This document shows positions 17,840-27,279 of a DNA stretch of 56,806 nt, piece by piece (the stretch's first letter is position 1; the number at the start of each line of letters is the position of its first letter). Origin of the DNA: Flavobacteriales bacterium (GTDB lineage Bacteria > Bacteroidota > Bacteroidia > Flavobacteriales > Flavobacteriaceae); assembly GCA_027066995.1 (NCBI GenBank), contig JAMOMQ010000013.1, forward strand, positions 1 through 56,806, read 5' to 3'. A program made the translations under genes and the position numbers. The notes beneath the pieces are model-generated. The model was not told where the DNA came from. It did not search any database and saw only the letters and a program-made list of their open reading frames with translations.

Positions 17840-17871
17840 TTGTTTTTGAACTTATTTTATTTTTATATTTG
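17840..17871 (+). promoter_or_regulatory. Bacteroidota-type promoter for gldKLMN
   Basis: TTG (17840-17842), 21 bp and TATATTTG (17864-17871). The gldK ATG is at 17919, about 40 nt beyond the expected start site. gldK, gldL, gldM and gldN follow without terminators, so this probably drives the whole operon. Confidence 0.6.
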
Positions 17872-17918
17872 TGCGCTAGAAATTATATTATAGTAATACG
17901 ATTAAATTTAACATATTT

Positions 17919-19292
17919 ATGAAAAGAATCATAGCTTTTTCTGCTATCATTGCAACATTATTAACAGGATGTGGAAATAACTACCAAAGAGGAGAGATTG
18001 TCGGTGTAAAAGGGCACTCTTGGCACCCTTATCAGCCTTATGGCATGAGTTTAATACCGGGCGGTGCTTTTGTCATGGGTAAACAAAATGAAGACAAGGA
18101 GTATGCCATTAATGCGCCTACACGAACCGTTACAGTCCGTGCATTTTATATGGATGAAACGGAAATTACCAATGCCGAATACCGTGAGTTTGTTAATTAT
18201 GTGCGTGATTCTATCATTCGCTACCGTTTGGCTGTTTTGGCCGAAGAGATGGAGGCTACACCTAAAAAAGGAATCGGCAAATATATGTTCAAAAGTTTAG
18301 ATACAGCCAAAAATGCCTATAATAAGTATATGATGAATACTTACGGCAGTTTGAGCAATCCCGATGATGAAAATGCAGGCAAAATGCTCAATTGGAAAGT
18401 GCCTTTGATTTTTAATATCAATAAATTTCCGGATGAGTATTACGCTGAAGTAATGGATTCTATGTATCTGCCTATAGAGGAGACCGGTGATGCCGAACGC
18501 ATGTTTGATGTTAATAAATTTGTCTATAAACTTAGAAGATATGATACCGGAGAAGCAGCACGAAAAGGCGAAAAACGTTCGCAACATATAAAAGACACTA
18601 TTATTCAAGTCTATCCGGATACTACCGTTTGGGTCAAAGATTTTTTATATGCTTATAATGAGCCGATGCATGACGATTATTTTTGGCATGACGCTTATAG
18701 TGATTATCCGGTTGTAGGTGTTAATTGGTATCAAGCAACAGCCTTTGCCGACTATAGAACCAAAAAAATGACATGGTTCTTAAGAAGTAAAAAACGGGCA
18801 CCTTTACATCATTTTAGATTACCTACGGAAGCCGAGTGGGAATATGCTGCAAGAGGTGGCATGGAAGGTAATGATTATCCTTGGGGCGGCCCTTATACAA
18901 TGAATGAACAAGGTTGCTTCTTGGCCAATTTTAAACCTTTACGTGGTGATTATGGTTCGGATCAAGCGGTTTTTACAGCCAGAGCCAAATCATATAATCC
19001 CAATGGTTATAACCTTTATAACATGGCCGGTAACGTAGCCGAATGGACCAATTCATCATATTACCCTGACTCGTATTATTTCGGAGCTTCATTTAACCCG
19101 ACTACCGATGCCTACAATAATAAAAGAAAAATTATTAGAGGCGGTTCTTGGAAAGATGTAAAATATTTCATTCAGGTACATTCAAGAGCTTATGAATATG
19201 CAGATTCTGCCCGTAGCTATATCGGCTTTAGATGTGTGCAAGATTTTATGGGAGTGAATGCAAGAAAAGTATCTCGAAAAGGACAAAATTAA
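17919..19292 (+). CDS. gldK: T9SS/gliding ring lipoprotein GldK (PorK)
   Basis: A 457-aa lipoprotein: signal peptide with lipobox LLTGC (Cys18), then a formylglycine-generating-enzyme fold with MSLIPGGAFVMG, YMDETEITNAEYREFVN, YPVVGVNWYQATAFADYR, LPTEAEWEYAARGG, YNMAGNVAEWTNSSYY and IRGGSWKDVKYFIQ...IGFRCVQD. GldK forms the periplasmic ring under the outer membrane with GldN, part of the T9SS core complex. Size matches other Flavobacteriia GldK proteins and gene order K-L-M-N confirms identity. It is first in the operon, and gldL starts 57 bp after its stop. Confidence 0.96.
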   Translation: MKRIIAFSAIIATLLTGCGNNYQRGEIVGVKGHSWHPYQPYGMSLIPGGAFVMGKQNEDKEYAINAPTRTVTVRAFYMDETEITNAEYREFVNYVRDSIIRYRLAVLAEEMEATPKKGIGKYMFKSLDTAKNAYNKYMMNTYGSLSNPDDENAGKMLNWKVPLIFNINKFPDEYYAEVMDSMYLPIEETGDAERMFDVNKFVYKLRRYDTGEAARKGEKRSQHIKDTIIQVYPDTTVWVKDFLYAYNEPMHDDYFWHDAYSDYPVVGVNWYQATAFADYRTKKMTWFLRSKKRAPLHHFRLPTEAEWEYAARGGMEGNDYPWGGPYTMNEQGCFLANFKPLRGDYGSDQAVFTARAKSYNPNGYNLYNMAGNVAEWTNSSYYPDSYYFGASFNPTTDAYNNKRKIIRGGSWKDVKYFIQVHSRAYEYADSARSYIGFRCVQDFMGVNARKVSRKGQN

Positions 19293-19349
19293 AATAACAT
19301 ATAAAACTAATTAAATCGTAAACAATACTAACTATTAAAAATTATTATT

Positions 19350-20003
19350 ATGGCACTAAAAAAATCTAAAAAACTAAAGACTTTTTTCCACATGGCATAT
19401 AGTATCGGAGCATCTGTTGTAATTCTCGGTGCTTTAGGTAAAATTTTACATATGCCTATTTTCGGTATTCCCGGCGATATCTTATTAATGATAGGTTTGG
19501 GAGTAGAAGCATTCATTTTCTTTATGTCTGCTTTTGAACCTCAAGATGAAGAATTGGATTGGTCCTTAGTTTATCCCGAATTAGCCGGAGGTGCACCTCG
19601 CAAAAGAAAGGATAAAACAGAAGCTGAATTAGAAGCCAGATTGTCTGAAAAATTAGATAAAATGCTTAAAGAAGCCCAATTGGATTCCAATCTTATGAAA
19701 AGTTTGGGCGAAAGTATCAATAAATTACATAATGCAGCCAAAAGTATGGATGTTGCTGCCGACGCTGCCAGTTCAACTAAAAAATATGCGGAAGAATTAT
19801 CTTTGGCATCTGCACAATTGGAAAGTTTAAATTCATTATATAAAGTACAATTGGAAAGTGTCAATAAAAATGCCGCTGCCAACGAAGAAACTGCTGCTTA
19901 CGCAGAAGCTTTAAAAGAAAATATGGCTAAATTAAAAGATAATTTGGCTAACTTAAATGACGTATACGGCGGAATGCTTTCAGCCATGAATGTTAAGAAA
20001 TAA
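19350..20003 (+). CDS. gldL: T9SS/gliding motor inner-membrane subunit GldL
   Basis: A 217-aa protein with two transmembrane helices (about 16-35 and 43-62) and a long, alanine-rich coiled-coil cytoplasmic tail (about 90-215). With GldM it forms the proton-driven rotary motor of T9SS and gliding. The charged residues expected in the motor helices are present: Lys31 near the end of helix 1 and Glu53 in helix 2 (LGVEAFIFF), equivalent to the Glu shown to be essential in F. johnsoniae GldL. His34 follows helix 1. gldM starts 49 bp downstream. Confidence 0.96.
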   Translation: MALKKSKKLKTFFHMAYSIGASVVILGALGKILHMPIFGIPGDILLMIGLGVEAFIFFMSAFEPQDEELDWSLVYPELAGGAPRKRKDKTEAELEARLSEKLDKMLKEAQLDSNLMKSLGESINKLHNAAKSMDVAADAASSTKKYAEELSLASAQLESLNSLYKVQLESVNKNAAANEETAAYAEALKENMAKLKDNLANLNDVYGGMLSAMNVKK

Positions 20004-20052
20004 TATTTCTAAAACAAACATCTTAATTATTAACTATTAAAAAAATTAAATA

Positions 20053-21627
20053 ATGGCAGGAGGAAAATTATCGGCAAGACAGAAGATGATCAACTTGATG
20101 TACTTGGTTTTTATAGCCATGTTGGCACTGCAGATGTCCAAAAAAGTCTTATCGGCTTTTGGAAAATCATCTGAAGAGGTATTGGCAGCTGCAGAAATGA
20201 AAACCAAATCAAATGAGTATCTTTTAAAAACTTTGGCTCAAAATGCTAAAGAACAACCCGCAAAATACGGTGAAAAATATAAATTGGCTACCCAGTTGGA
20301 ATCTAAAACCAATGAATTTAAAAACTATATCAACAACCTGAAAACTGAAATTCTTAAAAAGGAATTTAAAGGTAAAATTCCCGAAAAACTCGATTATGAG
20401 AGTATGGATAAGTCGGGTACAGTTGATAATATGTTCTTTTTAAACGGTAAACCGACAAAAAAAGCCAAAGAGTTTCAACAAAAAATAGAAGATTACAAAA
20501 ATTATCTTTTAAATTTAAAAATTGACGGCAAACCATTGTCTTCTCAAATGAAGAAAAATATTGAAGCACGTTTTGATACCAGCGATGAAAAACACGGTAA
20601 AAAAGGCAAACGTGTTGAACCTTGGTTAATGGCCAATTTCGAAGGTTTTCCTACGGTTTCAACTATGTTCAAATTAGACAATTATGTGAACAAAGCCAAG
20701 GAGACCGAAAACGAGATATTATCTAATATGCTTCGGGGACAAATGGCATCGGATGTTTCCGTAACCAATTATGAGCCTGTAGTTGTATTGGATAAATCAG
20801 CTTATTTCCCCGGAGAAAAAGTAACCGGTAAAGTAGCTTTGGGACGTGTTGATAGCACTATGTCTTTTAAAGAAGTTTTGATAGATGGTAAACAAGTTCC
20901 TAAAGAACTGTTAACCAGTGGATATGTACATTTGGACTTGCCGGCCGGTAATGTTGGCGAAAAAGAAGTTAAAGGTGAAATAGTCTTTAATGAAAACAAT
21001 AAAGATGTCAAATTACCTTTTGTGGTTAAATATGCCGTTATTCCCATTCCTAACAGTGCCGTAATTTCAGCTGACAAAATGAATGTGGTGTATCGTGGCG
21101 TTGACAACCCCTTATCCATCTCTATCCCCGGTGTGCCGGATAATAAAATTTCTGTTTCTGCGCCGGGACTCAAAAAGGTGGGAAGAGGCAAATATATCAT
21201 GAATGTAACCCGTTACAAAGGTAAAACCGTTCAAATTAAAGTGAGTGGTAAAGTTAATGGAAAGACTGTGTCTGACAGTAAAACTTTCCGGGTTAAGAAC
21301 ATTCCGCCACCTGTTGGAACAGTTAGAGGTGAAAGTGGTGTGATTAAAATGCCTAAACGTAATTTGGAATTATCTACTATTGGAGCTACATTACCTGACT
21401 TTGACTTTGATGTAAAATTAGGCGTTAGAAGCTTTGATTTTAAAGTTCCCGGTCAACCTACACAACGTGTAAATGGTACCCGTTTAGATGCTAAAGCCAA
21501 ACAGTTGTTGCGTCGTGTTAAGCGTGGACAAAATGTTCAAATTTATAACATCAGAGCTTTCTTGAAGGGTAATTCCGGTTATCAAATCAAAAAAGTTTCG
21601 CCTGTAATTGTTGAAATTATTAATTAA
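20053..21627 (+). CDS. gldM: T9SS/gliding motor periplasmic shaft GldM
   Basis: A 524-aa protein with a short cytoplasmic N-terminus (MAGGKLSARQKMINL), a single transmembrane helix (about 14-32, YLVFIAMLALQMS) and a long periplasmic part. The first periplasmic section is helical and lysine-rich (about 40-220), followed by beta-sandwich domains with GKVALGRVD, AVIPIPNSAVIS and FKVPGQPTQRVNG. GldM dimers traverse the periplasm from the GldL ring to the GldK/N ring and transmit torque. Length and N-terminal signature are standard. gldN follows after 52 bp. Confidence 0.96.
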   Translation: MAGGKLSARQKMINLMYLVFIAMLALQMSKKVLSAFGKSSEEVLAAAEMKTKSNEYLLKTLAQNAKEQPAKYGEKYKLATQLESKTNEFKNYINNLKTEILKKEFKGKIPEKLDYESMDKSGTVDNMFFLNGKPTKKAKEFQQKIEDYKNYLLNLKIDGKPLSSQMKKNIEARFDTSDEKHGKKGKRVEPWLMANFEGFPTVSTMFKLDNYVNKAKETENEILSNMLRGQMASDVSVTNYEPVVVLDKSAYFPGEKVTGKVALGRVDSTMSFKEVLIDGKQVPKELLTSGYVHLDLPAGNVGEKEVKGEIVFNENNKDVKLPFVVKYAVIPIPNSAVISADKMNVVYRGVDNPLSISIPGVPDNKISVSAPGLKKVGRGKYIMNVTRYKGKTVQIKVSGKVNGKTVSDSKTFRVKNIPPPVGTVRGESGVIKMPKRNLELSTIGATLPDFDFDVKLGVRSFDFKVPGQPTQRVNGTRLDAKAKQLLRRVKRGQNVQIYNIRAFLKGNSGYQIKKVSPVIVEIIN

Positions 21628-21679
21628 TAATAAGTTATTAAATACTTAATTGTATTTAGATTAAAATAAAGATTATCAA

Positions 21680-22567
21680 ATGAAAAAAGTATTTCTATTT
21701 TTGGCCTTTGTCGTAGTAGCCAATAGCGGGTTTTCCCAGTTTAATATCTTAAATGCCAAAGATCCCTCTGAGATTGGTTTGAAAAATGCCGAACAAAAGA
21801 AAATGGATTTTAGTTTGCCTTTACCTTATCCCTATACAGAAGACAGGGATATCTTATGGGGTAAACAAGTTTGGGAGAGAGTTGATTTGGATGAAAGATT
21901 CAATCTGCCCTTATATTACCCGACGGATACTTTGGCTTCTATGCCCAACGTCAGATCCTTATTTGATGCCTTATATACCGGCATAATGAATGGTGATATA
22001 ACTAAGGTTTATGCCGACTCTTATTTTACCCAAAAATTAACGTTGGATGAAATAAAAGAACGCATGACCGCAATTGATACTACCGATGCCGGCCGTGATC
22101 AATTTAATGATGAAGGCATTGTCGATGCTCAATATATTAACGAGTATCATGTCAATTCCGAAACCATTGAAGAATTTCACTTTAGAGGTATTTGGTATTT
22201 TGACGCCAAATACGGTGAATTAAAATACCGTTTATTAGGTATTGCTCCCGTTGCCGTTGACCCCAAAGGGATGGCTGCAGGTGTGACACCTGATATGGTT
22301 GAAGTATTTTGGGTGTTTTTCCCCGATGCACGTTTAACATTGCATGAATATTACGCTTTTAATCCACGAAACACGACTCACCCGATAGATTATGACCATC
22401 TGCTTAATGCACGCCGATTTAGTGGTGTCATTTATAAAGAAGATAATGTCTATGGCGATCGTGAGATAAAGGAATATATACATGACAATGCTTTGCGGCA
22501 ATTGTTAGAGTCGCAACGTATCAAAGAAAAAATTCGTGAATACGAAGAAGATATGTGGAATTACTAA
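21680..22567 (+). CDS. gldN: T9SS/gliding ring protein GldN
   Basis: A 295-aa periplasmic protein with a cleavable signal peptide (about 1-19, ANSGFSQ). Hallmarks are the aromatic DRDILWGKQVWERVDLDERFNLPLYYP stretch in two overlapping parts near residues 50-80, and a conserved DUF-type core with FRGIWYFDAKYGELKYRLLG and MVEVFWVFFPDARLTLH. GldN pairs with GldK to form the ring at the outer membrane. Only one gldN is present here (F. johnsoniae also has gldO). The operon ends with the terminator at 22590-22620. Confidence 0.95.
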   Translation: MKKVFLFLAFVVVANSGFSQFNILNAKDPSEIGLKNAEQKKMDFSLPLPYPYTEDRDILWGKQVWERVDLDERFNLPLYYPTDTLASMPNVRSLFDALYTGIMNGDITKVYADSYFTQKLTLDEIKERMTAIDTTDAGRDQFNDEGIVDAQYINEYHVNSETIEEFHFRGIWYFDAKYGELKYRLLGIAPVAVDPKGMAAGVTPDMVEVFWVFFPDARLTLHEYYAFNPRNTTHPIDYDHLLNARRFSGVIYKEDNVYGDREIKEYIHDNALRQLLESQRIKEKIREYEEDMWNY

Positions 22568-22589
22568 TACTTTTTTCAAACATTTTTAT

Positions 22590-22620
22590 AACATCCATCT
22601 TGTAAAAGGTGGATGTTTTT
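22590..22620 (+). terminator. Rho-independent terminator after gldN
   Basis: An 11-bp stem (22590-22600 with 22607-22617, one G-U pair, e.g. ACATCCAT/GGTGGATGT) is followed by a T run. It closes the gldKLMN operon before prfA. Confidence 0.88.
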
Positions 22621-22675
22621 ATTTTAATAAGCCGCTATTATATTATTATTTTATATTTTTGTATTAAACCAATTG

Positions 22676-23755
22676 ATGATGAGAGATAAATTACAATTAA
22701 TTAAAAACAGATTTGACGAAGTAGCCGATTTAATCATTCAACCTGACATTATTTCCGACCAAAAAAGGTATGTTGCCATCAATAAAGAGTATAAGGATTT
22801 GGAAAAAATGATGGTCAAAATCAAGGAATATGAGTCATTATTGGAAAATATTGATGAAGCTAAAGAAATATTGACTTCTGAGACTGATCCGGAAATGATT
22901 GAAATGGCAAAAATAGAATTGGAAGAGGCACAGGCACGAATTCCCGAAATTGAAGAAGAAATCAAGTTTATGCTAATTCCTAAAGACCCCGAAGATGCCA
23001 AAAATGTCATAGTAGAAATAAGAGCAGGCACCGGTGGAGATGAAGCTAGTATTTTTGCCGGTGATTTATACCGCATGTATACCAAGTATGCCGACAAAAA
23101 ATCATGGCGTACCGAAATTGTTGATTACAACGAAGGCACTTCCGGAGGTTTTAAAGAAATGATTTTTAAAATTACAGGTGACGATGTGTATGGTACCATG
23201 AAATACGAAGCCGGTGTGCATCGTGTGCAACGTGTGCCTAAAACCGAAACCCAAGGGCGCGTACATACTTCTGCCGCTACCGTAATGGTATTGCCCGAAG
23301 CAGAGGAATTTGACGTTGAAATCAATCCCAATGACATAAGAAAAGATTTGTTTATGTCGTCCGGTCCCGGGGGGCAATCCGTAAATACGACCTATTCGGC
23401 TGTGCGTTTAACACATATACCTACGGGTATAGTAGCACAATGTCAAGATCAAAAATCGCAACATAAAAATTATGAAAAAGCTTTGGCGGTTTTACGGTCC
23501 CGTTTATATGAAATTGAATTGAAAAAAAGACAGGAAGCCGATGCACAATTCAGAAAATCAATGGTTTCCAGTGGTGACCGTTCTGCCAAAATACGCACTT
23601 ATAACTATCCACAAGGCCGTGTAACAGATCATCGTATCAATTTGACATTATATGATTTGCAAAATATTATTAATGGAGATCTTGATAAAATTATAGATGC
23701 TTTACGTTTGGCCGACAATACCGAAAAATTGAAAGCGGCCGGCGAACAATTATAA
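22676..23755 (+). CDS. prfA: Peptide chain release factor 1
   Basis: A class-I release factor of about 359 aa that reads UAA/UAG and hydrolyses peptidyl-tRNA. The GGQ motif is in [11 protein letters not shown] with Gln234. The stop-codon-recognition tripeptide is of the RF1 P-x-T kind ([10 protein letters not shown]) rather than the RF2 SPF. An in-frame TTG at 22673 precedes tandem ATGs at 22676 and 22679; the first ATG is chosen because TTG is rare as a start, and the true start may be 22679. A weak -7 box TATTTTTG lies at 22654-22661. The next gene begins 3 bp after the stop, forming an operon with the receptor and mazG. Confidence 0.95.
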   Translation: MMRDKLQLIKNRFDEVADLIIQPDIISDQKRYVAINKEYKDLEKMMVKIKEYESLLENIDEAKEILTSETDPEMIEMAKIELEEAQARIPEIEEEIKFMLIPKDPEDAKNVIVEIRAGTGGDEASIFAGDLYRMYTKYADKKSWRTEIVDYNEGTSGGFKEMIFKITGDDVYGTMKYEAGVHRVQRVPKTETQGRVHTSAATVMVLPEAEEFDVEINPNDIRKDLFMSSGPGGQSVNTTYSAVRLTHIPTGIVAQCQDQKSQHKNYEKALAVLRSRLYEIELKKRQEADAQFRKSMVSSGDRSAKIRTYNYPQGRVTDHRINLTLYDLQNIINGDLDKIIDALRLADNTEKLKAAGEQL

Positions 23756-23758
23756 ATC

Positions 23759-24583
23759 ATGTATCCTTATCTGGAAATAGAAGATCAATTAGGACATACT
23801 ATTGTCTTGCCACAAACACCACAACGTGTGGTGTCGTTGGTGCCGTCAATTACTTATACACTCTACAAGTTGGGTTTAGACCAACAAGTGGCCGGTATAA
23901 CAAGATTTTGCAAATGGCCGGCTCACTGGAAAAAACAAAAAAGAGTCGTAGGAGGTACCAAAGATTTTAAACCGGAACGTATTGCAGCCTTGCAACCTGA
24001 TTTGATTTTAGCCAATAAAGAAGAAAATACCAAAGATTTGGTTTTGGCTTTGCAATCATTGGCACCGGTCTATGTTTCGGATGTGGTTGATATGGCAACC
24101 AATAATCAATTTATAGCTGATTTGGGGCGGATATTTAACCGGATACCGTCTGCCGAAAAGCTGAATGACGAGATTACAATACAACATCAAATGTTACAAG
24201 CCGGATTGGGTGCACGTCCATTAAAAGCGGCCTATATGATTTGGAAAAATCCTTGGATGAGCATTGGCGGTGATACTTTTATAAATTATATGATGACACA
24301 AGCCGGATTGGACAATGTTTTTAATTCACAAAAAAGATATCCCACCCTAAGCTTGGATATGCTCAAAACCATTAATCCGGAAGTGATTTTATTATCATCA
24401 GAGCCTTATCCGTTTAAAGAGCAAGATAAATCTTATTTGCAAGAGATATTTCCGGATACTTGCATTTTATTGGTGCAAGGCGAAGCTTTTACTTGGTTTG
24501 GAGCTTATCCGGCACAAGCTTTTTCTTATATTTTTCAATTACTCAAACAACTCAATCAATGCATACAAAACAAGAAAAATTAA
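23759..24583 (+). CDS. Helical-backbone metal receptor (BtuF/cobalamin-binding-like)
   Basis: A 274-aa member of the periplasmic-binding-protein class III fold: RVVSLVPSITYTLYKLGLD at the N-terminus, ERIAALQPDLILANKEEN in the first lobe, a long linker helix, and PEVILLSSEPYPFKE in the second lobe. Relatives bind cobalamin, haem or siderophores for ABC import (BtuF-like). No signal peptide is visible from the ATG at 23759 and no permease or ATPase is adjacent. This is typical of the soluble Bacteroidota version, whose ligand is not established. It is sandwiched between prfA (3 bp) and mazG (25-bp overlap). Confidence 0.82.
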   Translation: MYPYLEIEDQLGHTIVLPQTPQRVVSLVPSITYTLYKLGLDQQVAGITRFCKWPAHWKKQKRVVGGTKDFKPERIAALQPDLILANKEENTKDLVLALQSLAPVYVSDVVDMATNNQFIADLGRIFNRIPSAEKLNDEITIQHQMLQAGLGARPLKAAYMIWKNPWMSIGGDTFINYMMTQAGLDNVFNSQKRYPTLSLDMLKTINPEVILLSSEPYPFKEQDKSYLQEIFPDTCILLVQGEAFTWFGAYPAQAFSYIFQLLKQLNQCIQNKKN

Positions 24584-25329
24584 AAGCCATAGAGCGCTTA
24601 TTAGATATTATGGACGATCTGCGAGTCGGTTGTCCTTGGGATAAAAAACAAACTTTTGATACTTTGCGGCATTTAACCATTGAAGAGGTTTACGAATTGG
24701 CCGATGCCATTATTGAGCAAGACACCGAAGAAATAAAAAAGGAGTTGGGAGACTTGCTCTTACATATTGTTTTTTATGCCAAAATAGGTTCCGAAACCGG
24801 TGCTTTTGATATCGCCGATGTGGCCAATGCCATCAGTGATAAACTTATTCACAGACATCCTCATATTTACGGCGATGTGCAGGTTAAAGATGAAAAAGAA
24901 GTGAAAGAAAACTGGGAAAAGCTCAAACTTAAAGAAGGCAAAAAATCTGTTTTGGAAGGAGTTCCCAAGTCGTTGCCGGCAATGATTAAAGCCATGCGAA
25001 TGCAAGAAAAAGCCAAAGGCGTTGGCTTTGATTGGGATAATGCCGGTCAAGTTTGGGAAAAGGTTCAAGAAGAATTAGCTGAGTTTGAAGCTGAAGTAAA
25101 AGCTGGTAATCGGGACAAAATGGAAGAAGAGTTTGGTGACGTATTGTTTTCTTTGATTAATTATGCTAGATTTGTAGGAATAAATCCTGAAACTGCCTTG
25201 GAAAAAACCAATAAAAAATTTATCAAACGTTTTCAATTTTTGGAAGAAAAGGCAAAAAAAGAAGGAAAGGATTTAAAAAATATGAGTCTGGACGAAATGG
25301 AACAGTATTGGCAAGAGGCTAAAAAATAA
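24559..25329 (+). CDS. mazG: Nucleoside triphosphate pyrophosphohydrolase MazG
   Basis: A 256-aa all-alpha NTP pyrophosphatase that removes aberrant NTPs and can affect (p)ppGpp-linked survival. The first MazG domain has VGCPWDKKQTFDTLRHLTIE followed by the metal-binding EEVYELADAI and ELGDLLLHIVFYA (ExxE...ExxD). The second has EELAEFEAEV and EEFGDVLFSLINYAR. The start at ATG 24559 is preferred because family members begin close to 'RLLDIMDDLR'; a longer in-frame extension upstream lies over the preceding gene. The overlap of 25 bp with the receptor gene indicates coupled translation. Confidence 0.95.
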   Translation: MHTKQEKLKAIERLLDIMDDLRVGCPWDKKQTFDTLRHLTIEEVYELADAIIEQDTEEIKKELGDLLLHIVFYAKIGSETGAFDIADVANAISDKLIHRHPHIYGDVQVKDEKEVKENWEKLKLKEGKKSVLEGVPKSLPAMIKAMRMQEKAKGVGFDWDNAGQVWEKVQEELAEFEAEVKAGNRDKMEEEFGDVLFSLINYARFVGINPETALEKTNKKFIKRFQFLEEKAKKEGKDLKNMSLDEMEQYWQEAKK

Positions 25330-25353
25330 ATAGTTTTTCTATAACGAAATATC

Positions 25354-27279
25354 ATGTTTAAGCTTAAAGGTTTTTTATGGTTTGTCTGGGTTATGGTTTT
25401 TGCCATAATGCCTGCGCAAACAAAAAAAACGGATAGTTTGTTTAGAATCGCTCTTAGCAATAAATACCCATCTTTTGATTTAGGTAAATTATTATCAGAT
25501 ATTGCTTATGATTCTATCCAGCTTAAGCATCTGTCTATTTTGAGTCATGATAACAATTATCCGCAAGGAGAAATTTTTGCTTACAATAGTTTGGGAAAAA
25601 TATACCGGATTAAAGCCGATTATCCCAAAGCTATTTATTACCATCAAAAAGCTTACAATTTAGCTAAAGAAACAGGTGATTTGCCGGCTCAAATTTACAG
25701 TTTGAATATGCTGGGTGTGATTTATCGCCGAATGGATGCTGTCAAATCGGCTTTAGAATATCATAACAAAGCTTTGGACTTAGCCCGATCTGCTCCTGTA
25801 AAAACCAAAACCATAATCGAAAATATTGCTATCTCTCATAATAGCATTGGTAATATTTACTTACTGTTACAGCGGGATGATATGGCACTAAAACATTTTC
25901 TAAAAGCTTTAGAAATTGAAAAAAAATTTCAAAACCGTTTAGGCTTGGCCATTAATTATCAGAATATTGGATCCATATACGAACGCCAAGGTGATTATGA
26001 CAAGGCATTGGAGTATTATCAAAAATCTTTGGAATATAATCATCAAATTAATTCAAAATTAGGTAAAATTATATGTAATACCAGTATTGGCAATGTGTAT
26101 TTAAACCAAGGAAAAGTGGATTTGGCCTTAAAAAAAATGATTCCCAATATAACATTGGCTCACGAGTTAGGTGATGCTTATTATATGGCAGACATATATG
26201 TCAATCTGGGAAAAGCTTATCTACATGCCAAACAATATAGAAAAGCGGAAGATTTTTTGGTCAAAGGTTTAGCCATTGCTTTGGATAAAAATCTGCCTTC
26301 GGTAGCTCAAGAAGCCTATAAAAACTATTCTATTTTAAAAGAGCGTCAAGGTGATTATAAGGAGGCCTTGTTTTTACACAAAAAATATAATGAAAAGCAA
26401 AATGAAATATTAAATGAAAAAAACCGCCAATTGGTAGCCGATATTATTATCAAACAAATAAAATTGGAAAATAAAGAGAAAATAGAAGCCTTGGGAGAAG
26501 AAAATCTCATGGTAAAACAAAAACTCAACCGCACCAAAAAATCTTTTTATTATAGTTTGTTTTTGACTTTATTAGTATTGATTTTAGGCTTTATTTTTTA
26601 TAAACAATACCAATTGAACAATGAAAGAAAATTGATGAATTTGGAGCAAAATTTACTACGGGCTCGTATGAATCCGCATTTTATTTTTAATGCGCTAAAC
26701 TCATTAAAAATGTTTATCATTCAACAACGTCCCAAAGAGGCGGTGGCTTATTTGAGCACTTTTTCAAAATTGGTACGCACAATTTTACAATCTACTATTG
26801 ATAAAGAGACCTCTTTAAAAGAAGAGATTGATACTATTAAAAAATATGTCTCAATAGAGAACACCCGTTTTTCTGATAAAGTGGATTTTTCAATAGAAGT
26901 TTCCGGTGATTTGGATTTGGAAGCTATAAGTATACCGCCATTGCTCATACAGCCTTTTATAGAAAATGCTCTATGGCACGGGTTGTCTCCCAAACAAGGT
27001 CATAAAGAATTAAAATTGAAAATTTATCCAAAAAACGAAAGATATTTTATCATAGAAATTATTGATAATGGTATCGGCCGGCAACGTGCCGCTGAAATAA
27101 AGCAAGCAAGAACTTTTAAACGTGAATCGGTCGGCATTAAATTATCTGAGGAACGGTTACGGCATTTTACAAAAAATTTTTCGGGTGATTACCGCATAGT
27201 TTTTAAAGACCTTTTTGATAGTCAAGGGCAACCTGCCGGCACCAAAGTAATTATAGAAATCCCATATAAAAGAAAATGA
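25354..27279 (+). CDS. TPR sensor histidine kinase (LytS/HisKA_7TM-less type)
   Basis: A 641-aa protein. A signal peptide (about 1-24) is followed by a periplasmic array of about six TPRs (about 65-350, e.g. AIYYHQKAYNLAKE, ALEYYQKSLEYNHQ), a coiled coil and one transmembrane helix (about 397-417). The cytoplasmic part is a His_kinase (PF06580) domain with the H-box ARMNPHFIFNALNSLK (His442) and an HATPase domain with N-box FIENALWHGL and G-box DNGIGRQRA. Relatives pair with LytTR response regulators, but none is adjacent, so the partner must lie elsewhere. It overlaps coaX by 4 bp (ATGA). The signal sensed is unknown. Confidence 0.9.
   Translation: MFKLKGFLWFVWVMVFAIMPAQTKKTDSLFRIALSNKYPSFDLGKLLSDIAYDSIQLKHLSILSHDNNYPQGEIFAYNSLGKIYRIKADYPKAIYYHQKAYNLAKETGDLPAQIYSLNMLGVIYRRMDAVKSALEYHNKALDLARSAPVKTKTIIENIAISHNSIGNIYLLLQRDDMALKHFLKALEIEKKFQNRLGLAINYQNIGSIYERQGDYDKALEYYQKSLEYNHQINSKLGKIICNTSIGNVYLNQGKVDLALKKMIPNITLAHELGDAYYMADIYVNLGKAYLHAKQYRKAEDFLVKGLAIALDKNLPSVAQEAYKNYSILKERQGDYKEALFLHKKYNEKQNEILNEKNRQLVADIIIKQIKLENKEKIEALGEENLMVKQKLNRTKKSFYYSLFLTLLVLILGFIFYKQYQLNNERKLMNLEQNLLRARMNPHFIFNALNSLKMFIIQQRPKEAVAYLSTFSKLVRTILQSTIDKETSLKEEIDTIKKYVSIENTRFSDKVDFSIEVSGDLDLEAISIPPLLIQPFIENALWHGLSPKQGHKELKLKIYPKNERYFIIEIIDNGIGRQRAAEIKQARTFKRESVGIKLSEERLRHFTKNFSGDYRIVFKDLFDSQGQPAGTKVIIEIPYKRK

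Noticed and set aside
12395-19292. GldJ and GldK as an assembly duplication
   Set aside because: They differ in length, inserts and most residues, as expected of old paralogues.
24460-24558. N-terminal extension of MazG
   Set aside because: It overlaps the receptor gene by over 120 bp and has no similarity to MazG; the ATG at 24559 gives the normal length.
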